The notes: a model not told the origin generated them from the letters alone. Shown: positions 1 to 6,415, counted from the first letter of the stretch. The stretch: DNA of 8,949 nt from Micrococcaceae bacterium UBA3381 (GCA_002358975.1 DEPX01000201.1:5039-13987); one strand, 5' to 3'. A program made the numbers and translations.

Positions 1-990
1 GCGCCAGAACCACTGGGTGCTTGGCGCCAACAACAACTTGCCGCCTTAGATGGTGGCCAGGCCCCAGCAAAAGATGGCCCGGTGATTACCGATGACCAAA
101 TCCGGGAATCCTTGGAACCCAACCAGCTGCGACTAATGGATGAGCGTGGCATCGACGTCCAAATTTTCTCCCCGCGGGCCTCCTTTATGGCGCACCACGC
201 CGGAGATTTTAGCACCTCGGCCGAGTGGTCACGCCACTGCAATGACCTGATCGGCCGCGTTGCCGAACTCTATCCGCAGCGGTTTGTGCCATCGGCCATG
301 TTGCCGCAATCGCCCGGTGTCGACACCACCACGGTGATCGATGAACTGCAACGTTGCGTGGCAGAACACGATATTGTCGCCGTCAACCTCAACCCAGACC
401 CCTCCGGCGGGTACTGGACCTCGCCGCCGCTAACCGATGAATACTGGTTTCCGGTCTACGAAAAGCTCATCGAATATGAGCTGCCGGTGATGGTGCACGT
501 CTCCACGTCAATCAATCCGGCCTTCCACACCACCGGAGCACACTACCTCAACGCCGATACCACTGCGGTCATGCAACTACTACAAGGCGATCTATTTGCT
601 ACCTTCCCCCAACTGAACATGATTATCCCCCACGGCGGGGGAGCGGCACCATATCACTGGGGGCGCTTCCGCGGACTGGCGATGATGCTGGAAAAACCTG
701 AACTCGAAGACCACCTGCTCAACAACATCTACTTTGACACCTGCGTCTACCATCAGCCCGGTATCGACACCCTGCTAGAAGTCATTCCGCACCGCAACAT
801 CATGTTCGCCTCCGAAATGATCGGCGCGGTACGCACCGAGGACCCCAACACCGGCCACTATTTTGACGACACCGTCCGATACATTCAGGCGGCCGAACTG
901 AGCCACGCCTCGCAGCAGGCCATTTTCGAAGACACGGCACGCCAAATTCACCCGCGACTCGACCATCGCCTGAAAGCACAGGGCCGGTAG
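1..990 (+). CDS. ligJ: 4-oxalomesaconate hydratase, LigJ-type amidohydrolase (5' partial)
   Basis: The open frame runs from base 1 without a stop, so the gene begins upstream; the GTG at 82 is internal. The 329 visible residues would make about 342 with a short missing N-terminus, close to the roughly 340 aa of LigJ. LigJ (EC 4.2.1.83) hydrates 4-oxalomesaconate to 4-carboxy-4-hydroxy-2-oxoadipate in the cytoplasmic protocatechuate/gallate 4,5-cleavage pathway. Family signatures, read from the sequence, are EPNQLRLM followed by IFSPRASFMAHH, NLNPDPSGGYW, HVSTS, TTGAHYLNADTT, IPHGGGAAPYHWGR, FDTCVYHQPG and FASEMIGAVR. The HVSTS histidine and the SEMIG glutamate are the likely metal ligands together with an N-terminal HxH that lies outside the window. 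The stop at 988-990 is 11 bp before ligK, consistent with one operon. The family assignment is strong and the exact substrate follows from the ligK neighbour. Confidence 0.9.
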   Translation, partial: APEPLGAWRQQQLAALDGGQAPAKDGPVITDDQIRESLEPNQLRLMDERGIDVQIFSPRASFMAHHAGDFSTSAEWSRHCNDLIGRVAELYPQRFVPSAMLPQSPGVDTTTVIDELQRCVAEHDIVAVNLNPDPSGGYWTSPPLTDEYWFPVYEKLIEYELPVMVHVSTSINPAFHTTGAHYLNADTTAVMQLLQGDLFATFPQLNMIIPHGGGAAPYHWGRFRGLAMMLEKPELEDHLLNNIYFDTCVYHQPGIDTLLEVIPHRNIMFASEMIGAVRTEDPNTGHYFDDTVRYIQAAELSHASQQAIFEDTARQIHPRLDHRLKAQGR

Positions 991-1001
991 AAGGGAATAC
1001 C

Positions 1002-1685
1002 ATGTACAAGCTGGGCATCGTCAATACCACAATCCAACGGCCAGATGCCGCCGAGGTTGCGGCTCTAAGCCAATACGGTACCGCAACCATTCATGAAGCA
1101 ATGGGCCGAGTCGGCCTGATGCGTCCCTATATGCGCCCGGTCTATGACGGCGCCAAACTCTGTGGTCCGGCGGTGACCGTACTGCTGCAGCCCGGCGATA
1201 ACTGGATGCTGCACGTTGCCGCCGAACAACTGCAAGACGGTGATGTTGTAGTCGCCGGGTGCACTACCGAATCCGATGCCGGGTTCTTTGGGGAACTACT
1301 GGCGACATCCTTCCGCGCTCGCGGTGGGGCCGGATTGGTTATTGACGGCGGGGTACGCGATACAGGCGAACTGCAAGAGATGGATTTTCCCGTCTTTGCT
1401 CGAGCGATTCATGCACGGGGCACCGTCAAGGAAACCTTAGGTTCAGTCAACGTTCCGGTCAATTGCGCCAACGCCACCGTCAATCCCGGTGATGTGGTGG
1501 TAGGTGATGCCGACGGTGTCGTAGTCGTACCGCAAGATACAGTGGCCCAAGTCGTCGAAGCATCACGTACAAGAGAAGAAAAAGAAGCTACCGTACGAAC
1601 CCGCCTCCAGGCCGGTGAACTGGGACTAGACGTGTACGGCATGCGGGACAAACTTGCGGCCAAAGGCTTGCAATACAACGAATAA
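1002..1685 (+). CDS. ligK: 4-carboxy-4-hydroxy-2-oxoadipate aldolase / oxaloacetate decarboxylase, RraA fold
   Basis: A 227-aa class II (divalent-metal) pyruvate aldolase that splits 4-carboxy-4-hydroxy-2-oxoadipate into pyruvate and oxaloacetate, the last step of the LigAB-C-I-J-K route; relatives also decarboxylate oxaloacetate. The RraA-fold motifs are visible: HEAMGRVG (31-38), GPAVTV (55-60), QPGDNWMLH (63-71), GELL (97-100) and VIDGGVRDTGEL (113-124). The Arg119-Asp120 pair matches the G-X20-R-D active-site motif of the Pseudomonas HMG/CHA aldolases. The C-terminal LGLDVYGMRDKL stretch is typical of CHA aldolases and absent from true RraA. An AAGGGA ribosome binding site at 991-996 sits 5 nt before the ATG. 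It follows ligJ by 11 bp and precedes the dioxygenase by 8 bp, so translation of the three is probably coupled. Length and all motifs look intact. Confidence 0.92.
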   Translation: MYKLGIVNTTIQRPDAAEVAALSQYGTATIHEAMGRVGLMRPYMRPVYDGAKLCGPAVTVLLQPGDNWMLHVAAEQLQDGDVVVAGCTTESDAGFFGELLATSFRARGGAGLVIDGGVRDTGELQEMDFPVFARAIHARGTVKETLGSVNVPVNCANATVNPGDVVVGDADGVVVVPQDTVAQVVEASRTREEKEATVRTRLQAGELGLDVYGMRDKLAAKGLQYNE

Positions 1686-1693
1686 GGACAAAA

Positions 1694-2692
1694 ATGGCGG
1701 AACTTGAAAACTTTGATCTGGCACATATCAGTGCCGTAGAAATCCTGACCCCAAAATTTGACGAAAGCCTCTGGTTCTTCAGAGACCTGCTAGCCATGCG
1801 TGAAGTGGAACGCATTGGTGAATCAGTGTATTTACGTTGCTGGGATGAGTATGAAACGTATTCCATCAAACTTACCGCATCCACCAATAATGGCGTGGGG
1901 CGCACCATGCTGCGCGCCACCAGCCCCGAAGCCCTGCACCGCCGGGTAGCAGCCATTGAAGCAGCCGGATTAGGTAACGGATGGCGTGAGCCCGAAGTCG
2001 GAATCGGCGACTACTATGAATTCGAAGATCCAGATGGTCACGAATTCGGGATCTACTATGACACCACGCTCTATACGCCCGACGAACATGACCGCCCGGC
2101 TTTGAAAAACCAGGCTTCCCGCTATCCCGGCCGCGGGGTCAACGTACGGCGTCTGGACCATATTAATTACTTGGCCTCCGATGTAAACGCCGTCGGTGAG
2201 TTTTGGGATCAGGTCATGAAATCCCGTGAAACCGAGCAAGTCGAACTCGACGCCGGTGGATTCGCGGCCCGCTGGTTCCGGTTTGCCCAAAAATCCTATG
2301 ACGTCGTGTACTCGGATGACTGGACCGGTGAACGTGGCCGCTTTCATCACCTGGCCTTTGCCACCGACACCCGAGAAGATATTCTCAAGGCCGCGGACTT
2401 CTTCCTCGAAGAAGGCGTCTACATTGAATATGGCCCGTATAAACACGCCATCAACCAGACCTTTTTCCTCTATGTCTGGGAACCGGGCGGAAACCGTATT
2501 GAATTCGCTAATGCGGGAGCTCGTTTAATCATGAACCCGGATATGCCCGTGGTTACCTGGTCGGAGGCCGAACGTGCTAAAGGCCAGGCCTGGGGGATGA
2601 AAACCGTGCCCACCTTCCACACCCACGGGACTCCATATGTAGAAAATCAGGAACAGATTGATCGCGACGCGATGCAGGGCATTCGTCGCTGA
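1694..2692 (+). CDS. Type I extradiol (catechol 2,3-dioxygenase-like) ring-cleavage enzyme with a variant active site
   Basis: A 332-aa two-domain vicinal-oxygen-chelate protein, collinear with catechol 2,3-dioxygenases of the XylE and Bacillus CatE type. The N-terminal domain (about 9-123) carries the vestigial AHISAVEILTP and the C-terminal domain (153-275) carries the iron site: His156 (LDHINY), His219 (FHHLAF) and Glu270 (GNRIEF). His251 and Tyr260 fall at the spacings of XylE His246 and Tyr255. The tail from PVVTWSEAE also follows XylE. The odd point is Tyr202 (TAT, 2297-2299), aligned to XylE His199, the second-sphere acid/base that most family members keep. Such enzymes use Fe(II) and O2 to open a catechol ring next to its hydroxyls. 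Sitting 8 bp after ligK, it is probably the ring-opening enzyme of this operon, although known ligJ/ligK pathways use unrelated LigAB-type dioxygenases. AAGGA at 1685-1689, just before the ATG, is the likely ribosome binding site. Family is certain; the substrate is not known. Confidence 0.88.
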   Translation: MAELENFDLAHISAVEILTPKFDESLWFFRDLLAMREVERIGESVYLRCWDEYETYSIKLTASTNNGVGRTMLRATSPEALHRRVAAIEAAGLGNGWREPEVGIGDYYEFEDPDGHEFGIYYDTTLYTPDEHDRPALKNQASRYPGRGVNVRRLDHINYLASDVNAVGEFWDQVMKSRETEQVELDAGGFAARWFRFAQKSYDVVYSDDWTGERGRFHHLAFATDTREDILKAADFFLEEGVYIEYGPYKHAINQTFFLYVWEPGGNRIEFANAGARLIMNPDMPVVTWSEAERAKGQAWGMKTVPTFHTHGTPYVENQEQIDRDAMQGIRR

Positions 2693-2699
2693 GACTAGC

Positions 2700-3770
2700 T
2701 TAGCCAAATAGCAGCGAGCCGCTCAGTGAGACAACCAAAATGATCGCAGTTGAGATAACACCGAGCAAAACCGGTTTGGCGCCCACCTTGAACAGCGAAC
2801 GGATATGTACCCCAAGCCCCAGGGCAAACATGGCTGCGGATAACAGTATTGTTTGGGCAATTTCCATAGCCGAAAGGAAACCTTCCGGGAGGAAACCCGC
2901 CGTGCGAATAAGCATAGCCACAATAAAACCGGCGACGAAAAGTGGCACGATAGGTGGTTTTGCAGCACCGGGCTCGGTGCCATGGCGCCGCATGTATACA
3001 GCAATACCTGCGATGATCGGGGCCAGAGTGATGACACGCGCTAGCTTCACGGTTACCGCAACAGCCAAAGCAGCACCACTGACGGCACCGCCGGCCGCTA
3101 CCACCTGAGCTACCTCGTGGGTGGACGCCCCGATCCACATACCTAACATTTCATCGTGCATGCCCAATAAGCTGCCCAAAAATGGGACCAGCGGGATCAT
3201 CAGGGTGCCGAACAGTACGACCAAGGCAATGGACGTGGCAACTTCTTCTTCCTTGGCTTCAGTTGCGCCTTCGGCAGCAGCAACTGCGGCCGCACCACAG
3301 ATGGAAAATCCACAAGCAATGAGTAACCGTTGGGCAAAACTGATGCCCATCAGATGCCCAACCCATAGGGTTCCAAAAAATGTCACCGTTACGGAGACCA
3401 GCACAACCGCTAAGACACCAAACCCGAGGTCCAGGATCGACGATAAAGACAGTTGCAACCCCAGCAGGACAATACCGGTGCGCAAGAGTTTCTTGGACGA
3501 AAAAGCAACACCTTCCGACATGGCGGTCGGTACCGGAGCGATATTGCGCCACACAGCACCAAGCAGGATCGCGATAAGGAGTGCGCTCATGCCTATGACT
3601 TGCGCACCAAACCATGAAATTACCGCGGCCACCAGGCAAACAACCACTCCTGGAACCAGTGCGCCCAGTTTCTGCAATCGGTTAGTCGGTGGCTGTGGAA
3701 GTCTATCGGGTGTTTCCGAGGCGCTCGATGCCTCACGAGTTTCAAGGTCTGCGTTGTGATTGTTCGTCAT
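2700..3770 (-). CDS. yeiH: YeiH/UPF0324 family membrane transporter (putative sulfate/sulfite exporter)
   Basis: A 356-aa integral membrane protein of the Cons_hypoth698 family, annotated elsewhere as a putative sulfate exporter; E. coli YeiH is about 350 aa. A hydrophilic N-terminal tail of about 30 residues precedes roughly ten hydrophobic segments, including 38-58, 62-74, 98-107, 117-135, 180-203, 232-258, 273-292 and 333-355. Family signatures are GFSICGAAAVAA (154-165), WIGASTHEVAQVVAAG (212-227) and KLARV (242-246). It converges on the ring-cleavage operon with only 7 bp between the two stop codons and is divergent from a LysR-type regulator, the same arrangement as E. coli yeiE-yeiH. 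That pairing suggests the regulator controls it. Substrate is unproven: sulfate or sulfite export is the usual proposal, and an organic acid is possible given the neighbours. No good ribosome binding site precedes the ATG at 3770, so a start a few codons inside is possible. Confidence 0.85.
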   Translation of the reverse strand: MTNNHNADLETREASSASETPDRLPQPPTNRLQKLGALVPGVVVCLVAAVISWFGAQVIGMSALLIAILLGAVWRNIAPVPTAMSEGVAFSSKKLLRTGIVLLGLQLSLSSILDLGFGVLAVVLVSVTVTFFGTLWVGHLMGISFAQRLLIACGFSICGAAAVAAAEGATEAKEEEVATSIALVVLFGTLMIPLVPFLGSLLGMHDEMLGMWIGASTHEVAQVVAAGGAVSGAALAVAVTVKLARVITLAPIIAGIAVYMRRHGTEPGAAKPPIVPLFVAGFIVAMLIRTAGFLPEGFLSAMEIAQTILLSAAMFALGLGVHIRSLFKVGAKPVLLGVISTAIILVVSLSGSLLFG

Positions 3771-3829
3771 ATCTACAAGGATGGCACTATTTTTCGGCCA
3801 TCAGTAGTCCCTGAATGACCAACGGTGCT

Positions 3830-3844
3830 ATATCATGTTGATAT
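3830..3844. promoter_or_regulatory. LysR-type operator palindrome in the yeiH-lysR gap
   Basis: A perfect inverted repeat ATATCA-TGT-TGATAT lies between the divergent yeiH and lysR genes. It contains the T-N11-A core (T at 3831, A at 3843) expected of a LysR-type binding site. The right arm overlaps the ATG at 3843, which would suit negative autoregulation of the regulator, with activation of yeiH about 60 bp away on the other strand. The palindrome is seen directly; its role is inference. Confidence 0.5.
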
Positions 3845-4766
3845 GCCACATCATGTTCCACCGGTCGATAACTGGCTGAGCCTGTCGATGTTGCGGTTAC
3901 TGGTAGGGGTATCCCAGACCGGCAGTCTCAGTGGTTCAGCTAAAGCCGCCGGAATCGCCCAATCCAATGCGTCCCGATCTCTGAAAACGTTGGAACGGCG
4001 CTTAGGGTATCCACTGCTGGTGCGCTCCACGCGTGGCTCAACGTTGACGCAGGAGGGCCAACTCACCGTCGAATGGGCGCGCGAAGCCCTGGATGCCGTA
4101 GATCGTCTCGCTCTGGGTGCAGACGCATTGGCACACACCAAACAGACCGAGCTGACCATCGTCGCCAGTATGACTATTGCCGAACACTTGTTGCCCGGTT
4201 GGATTGGTGCATTCCGCTCCTTGCATCCGGGACTGCACACCAAGCTCAAGGTGATGAACTCATCCGAGGTTATTGAAACGGTAGAACAGGATAAAGGTGA
4301 GCTGGGATTCGTTGAGACCCCCGAACTACCCGATAGCTTGCAATCTACACCGGTGTGGGATGACCAGTTGGTTGCTGTGGTAGGACCGACACATCCGTGG
4401 GCGCACCAGCCGCCCGAGCTGACGGCGTCGCAACTTGCCAATACTGCGTTGATTGAACGCGAAGAAGGTTCCGGGACTCGGGCGTTCCTCGACCTATTTG
4501 TCGGTAAGGAACGCCCAGAGCCGCTCATGGAGCTTAACAGTAATTTTGCTATTTGCCAGGCCGCGATCGAAGGTATTGGACCGGCGGTACTGAGCCGCCT
4601 TGCTGTTCGCGGTCACCTGCGAACCGGCCAGTTGATTAGCGTGCCTATCAGTGGCCAACCGTTAGAACGGTCGCTTCGGGCAGTATGGCAGCGGCGCACT
4701 GGGCTGTCTGCAGGGGCCAAGGCATTTATCCAGGTTGCGCGAGAAAGTGCCAAAGAGAAGGACTAG
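3843..4766 (+). CDS. LysR-type transcriptional regulator, YeiE-like by position
   Basis: A LysR-family DNA-binding regulator of 307 aa from the ATG at 3843. The N-terminal winged helix-turn-helix covers about residues 14-75 (LSMLRLLVGVSQTGSLSGSA, then QSNASRSLKTLERRLGYPLLVR and STLTQEG). A type 2 periplasmic-binding effector domain follows from about residue 95 to 295, with TELTIVASMTIAEHLLPGWI opening it and the conserved LLPGW pattern present. A GTG at 3825 would add six residues. Neither start has a visible Shine-Dalgarno sequence, so a leaderless transcript, common in actinobacteria, is plausible. The gene is divergent from yeiH and convergent with the O-demethylase gene, with 42 bp between stops. 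Its likely target is yeiH; control of the nearby aromatic genes is possible. The effector cannot be read from the sequence. Confidence 0.9.
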   Translation: MPHHVPPVDNWLSLSMLRLLVGVSQTGSLSGSAKAAGIAQSNASRSLKTLERRLGYPLLVRSTRGSTLTQEGQLTVEWAREALDAVDRLALGADALAHTKQTELTIVASMTIAEHLLPGWIGAFRSLHPGLHTKLKVMNSSEVIETVEQDKGELGFVETPELPDSLQSTPVWDDQLVAVVGPTHPWAHQPPELTASQLANTALIEREEGSGTRAFLDLFVGKERPEPLMELNSNFAICQAAIEGIGPAVLSRLAVRGHLRTGQLISVPISGQPLERSLRAVWQRRTGLSAGAKAFIQVARESAKEKD

Positions 4767-4808
4767 ACGAATTCATTGCGGGCGGTCAGTTGTTTTTTCC
4801 CTGCAAAA

Positions 4809-6191
4809 TCAGTCAGAGCTGCTAAGCCCTCGATAAGTAGTACGAGCATATTCTTGATAGGGCGCGGGTAGAACCGTTGCGCGGATGCGTACTTGTTTAT
4901 GATTCCGGTCGGTTTGCGGCTTCGCAGAAATCGGGTCTTCTCCCCAGATAATTTCGACTGTATCTCCATCTTGAACCGTATTATCTATGGTGGCTAAAGA
5001 CATATACCGTTGCGGGTAGGCCACGTAGCCTGCATCAGTAGAGATCCCAACATGCTTACCGTGCTGGACGACTTCATCCATTTGATAAAACCCGTAACGA
5101 GCCTTCGGGAAATCTAAGTACTTGGCCGGAGTACCATCGACTAGCTGAGAGCGGACAATATCGGCAACATCATCGGAGTCCCAGAACAACGTAACTTTGC
5201 GACGCTCCTGTTGAGCCGAATGACGCTCTAAGGCTTCTCGGCCATGAAATTCGTGGTCGAAACGTACCGATCGGCCCAGCCCGATGTCATACGGGGTCGT
5301 GTAGTAGTCCGCTATATCTTTTGAATACAGGGAGCCGGCTAGTGCCCCAACCCGTGCCGCGGGGAGCCAACGGCGGTACTCTATGCAGTCGTCGGAGAAA
5401 ATTGCTGGTAGGGGAGTCGGGATCCAACCAGATTCCAAAGGTGAGCTTGAATAGGCTTTTGCACCTACGCGTCGAATCTGCCAGTCGCTGCCAGCTTCCA
5501 TCAATGCTGCATGGACATCCAGATGGTCCTCATAGGGCCCATAGAACTCGAATCCTGGTTGTCCGGCCATACCGTGTCTGAGTGCTTTGACTTGTTTGCC
5601 GGCGATCGTAAAGTCACCAATATGGAAGAATTTCAACTCTGGTACCGGTCCGTCGAATAGCCGCTCCATGACAGCATTGGCGTCCGGGCCTTGAAGTTCA
5701 TAACGGTAAAACGTCGGATCGCCATCACGCATATTCGAATTCGGGTTAAGGCGGTAATGCACTTCTTTTCCGGAATCTTGTGCCTTTTCGATGTGAAAGC
5801 GTACCCAATCAATCAAGATGTGGTGGCCGACAAGAACCCGTCCTTCGTCACCTTCAGAGTTGAAAAAGAGGATTCCATCCCCGATCAGATAGCCATCTTT
5901 ATTGACGGCTATCATTTGTTTTGAGCGACCGGGCTGGAAGTTTTTGAATGTGTTTGGCGAAATTGACGCCAGCAGGGCATTTAGGTCACTGCCGTGCATG
6001 AATAGTTGAGTCATGTGATGGGATTGGTCCATCAAGGCAACCCCTGTGCGCCATGCCCGTTGTTCATCACGCCAGTTCGTAAACTCGGGTGTGATCGGAA
6101 ACGTGATTGGTGGCCAGTCCTGATCGCGCAAGAAATCCACGACGTTATCGGCTTGTTCGAGTGCTTGGGCAAGTGTTGGACGTTCAACCAT
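4809..6191 (-). CDS. ligM: Tetrahydrofolate-dependent aryl O-demethylase, LigM-like (GcvT fold)
   Basis: A 460-aa protein collinear over its whole length with SYK-6 LigM (471 aa), which moves the methyl of vanillate or 3-O-methylgallate to tetrahydrofolate, giving protocatechuate or gallate and 5-methyl-THF. Shared blocks include PEFTNWRDEQRAWR (35-48), MDQSHHM (54-60), GDGILFF (104-110), LRHGMAGQPGFE (204-215), AYSSSPLESGWIPTPLPAI (246-264), YDIGLGRSVRFDHEF (301-315) and MSLATID (397-403). The catalytic Tyr247 of LigM is conserved at the same number, as is the HH at 58-59. Two pocket positions differ: LigM Arg122 is His123 here (in VGHHILIDW) and LigM Tyr31 aligns with Phe31. The start at 6191 was preferred over an in-frame ATG at 6227 because GGAAGGTGAT lies just upstream of it and its N-terminus matches LigM. 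The gene is divergent from the acyl-CoA ligase, linking demethylation with hydroxycinnamate activation. Family is firm; preferred substrate is uncertain. Confidence 0.85.
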   Translation of the reverse strand: MVERPTLAQALEQADNVVDFLRDQDWPPITFPITPEFTNWRDEQRAWRTGVALMDQSHHMTQLFMHGSDLNALLASISPNTFKNFQPGRSKQMIAVNKDGYLIGDGILFFNSEGDEGRVLVGHHILIDWVRFHIEKAQDSGKEVHYRLNPNSNMRDGDPTFYRYELQGPDANAVMERLFDGPVPELKFFHIGDFTIAGKQVKALRHGMAGQPGFEFYGPYEDHLDVHAALMEAGSDWQIRRVGAKAYSSSPLESGWIPTPLPAIFSDDCIEYRRWLPAARVGALAGSLYSKDIADYYTTPYDIGLGRSVRFDHEFHGREALERHSAQQERRKVTLFWDSDDVADIVRSQLVDGTPAKYLDFPKARYGFYQMDEVVQHGKHVGISTDAGYVAYPQRYMSLATIDNTVQDGDTVEIIWGEDPISAKPQTDRNHKQVRIRATVLPAPYQEYARTTYRGLSSSD

Positions 6192-6232
6192 TACATCACC
6201 TTCCGTAGGGGGCTTAACTACCTGCACATCAG

Positions 6233-6238
6233 ATTATG
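6233..6238 (-). promoter_or_regulatory. Possible proximal -10 element for ligM
   Basis: On the minus strand these bases read CATAAT, one mismatch from the consensus, about 42 bp before the ligM start codon. No good -35 is found at 16-18 bp; the nearest hexamer at that spacing is GCTTTT. If used, it would bypass the upstream hairpin at 6255-6286. It is weak evidence recorded because it competes with the distal promoter model. Confidence 0.25.
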
Positions 6239-6254
6239 ACGGGCGCCACATTCA

Positions 6255-6286
6255 AAAAAGCGCGGTTTCCATTCTTTGGAAATCGC
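6255..6286 (-). terminator. Intrinsic-terminator-like hairpin upstream of ligM (possible attenuator)
   Basis: Read on the minus strand, GCGATTTCC (6286-6278), a 7-nt loop, and GGAAACCGC (6270-6262) form a 9-bp stem with one G-U pair, followed after GC by six T residues (6260-6255). That is the form of a Rho-independent terminator. It points toward ligM and lies about 64 bp before its start codon, so it would interrupt any transcript begun further upstream. It may attenuate ligM, or insulate ligM from antisense transcription if ligM's own promoter is downstream of it. Confidence 0.55.
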
Positions 6287-6332
6287 ACCCAAGAACTTTT
6301 GTGCATATTGGTCAGGCCATATCAAATGACGC

Positions 6333-6361
6333 ATATAAAAGTACTCGTGTAAAAAATCCAA
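6333..6361 (-). promoter_or_regulatory. Candidate sigma-A/70-type promoter for ligM
   Basis: On the minus strand TTGGAT (6361-6356) and TTATAT (6338-6333) are separated by 17 bp, a good match to a housekeeping promoter. Transcription would start near 6325 and give a leader of about 134 nt containing the hairpin and T-tract at 6286-6255. The -35 element touches the first copy of the CAATCGTT repeat (6359-6366), where a regulator could act on both divergent genes. This is a motif match only. Confidence 0.4.
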
Positions 6362-6415
6362 TCGTTGCGAACTGCAATCGTTTGAGGCAAACTATAACTA
6401 GTATGAGTGAACTCA
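6359..6415 (+). promoter_or_regulatory. Candidate operator/promoter region of the acyl-CoA ligase gene
   Basis: Several short elements cluster here. CAATCGTT occurs twice in direct orientation (6359-6366 and 6375-6382). TTGC-N5-GCAA is an inverted repeat around 6365-6377. GTTTG-AGG-CAAAC (6380-6392) is a perfect 13-bp palindrome that abuts TATAAC (6393-6398), a reasonable -10 hexamer lacking a clear -35. A second palindrome, TGAGT-GA-ACTCA, lies at 6404-6415. A palindrome touching the -10 suits repression, perhaps by the nearby MarR protein. The elements are seen directly; the function is inferred. Confidence 0.4.

Noticed and set aside
82..990. Treating the GTG at 82 as the true start of the hydratase
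   Set aside because: The frame is open to base 1 with LigJ-like residues (LGAWR...) before it, and the family needs an N-terminal HxH metal motif upstream.
2693..2740. A terminator between the dioxygenase gene and yeiH
   Set aside because: Only short pairings (GCTGAG/CTTAGC, GAGC-C-GCTC) are found; no convincing stem with a T-tract on either strand.
3121..3759. A 212-codon open frame on the plus strand opposite yeiH
   Set aside because: It is antisense to a clear membrane-transporter gene, is rich in Thr/Ser/Pro/Arg with no recognisable domain, and lacks a ribosome binding site; it is a shadow of the codon bias of yeiH.
3851..4528. A 225-codon open frame on the minus strand opposite the LysR gene
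   Set aside because: It is fully antisense to a protein with clear LysR motifs, is low in domain-like pattern, and has no support from spacing or ribosome binding site.
4767..4808. A terminator between the convergent lysR and ligM genes
   Set aside because: TTGCGGG and CCCTGCAA can pair with a bulge, and a T6 run is present, but the T-run lies in the loop, not after the stem; too weak to call.
6192..6227. The longer ligM start at 6227
   Set aside because: The ATG at 6191 has a good ribosome binding site and matches the LigM N-terminus; the extra 12 residues have no counterpart.
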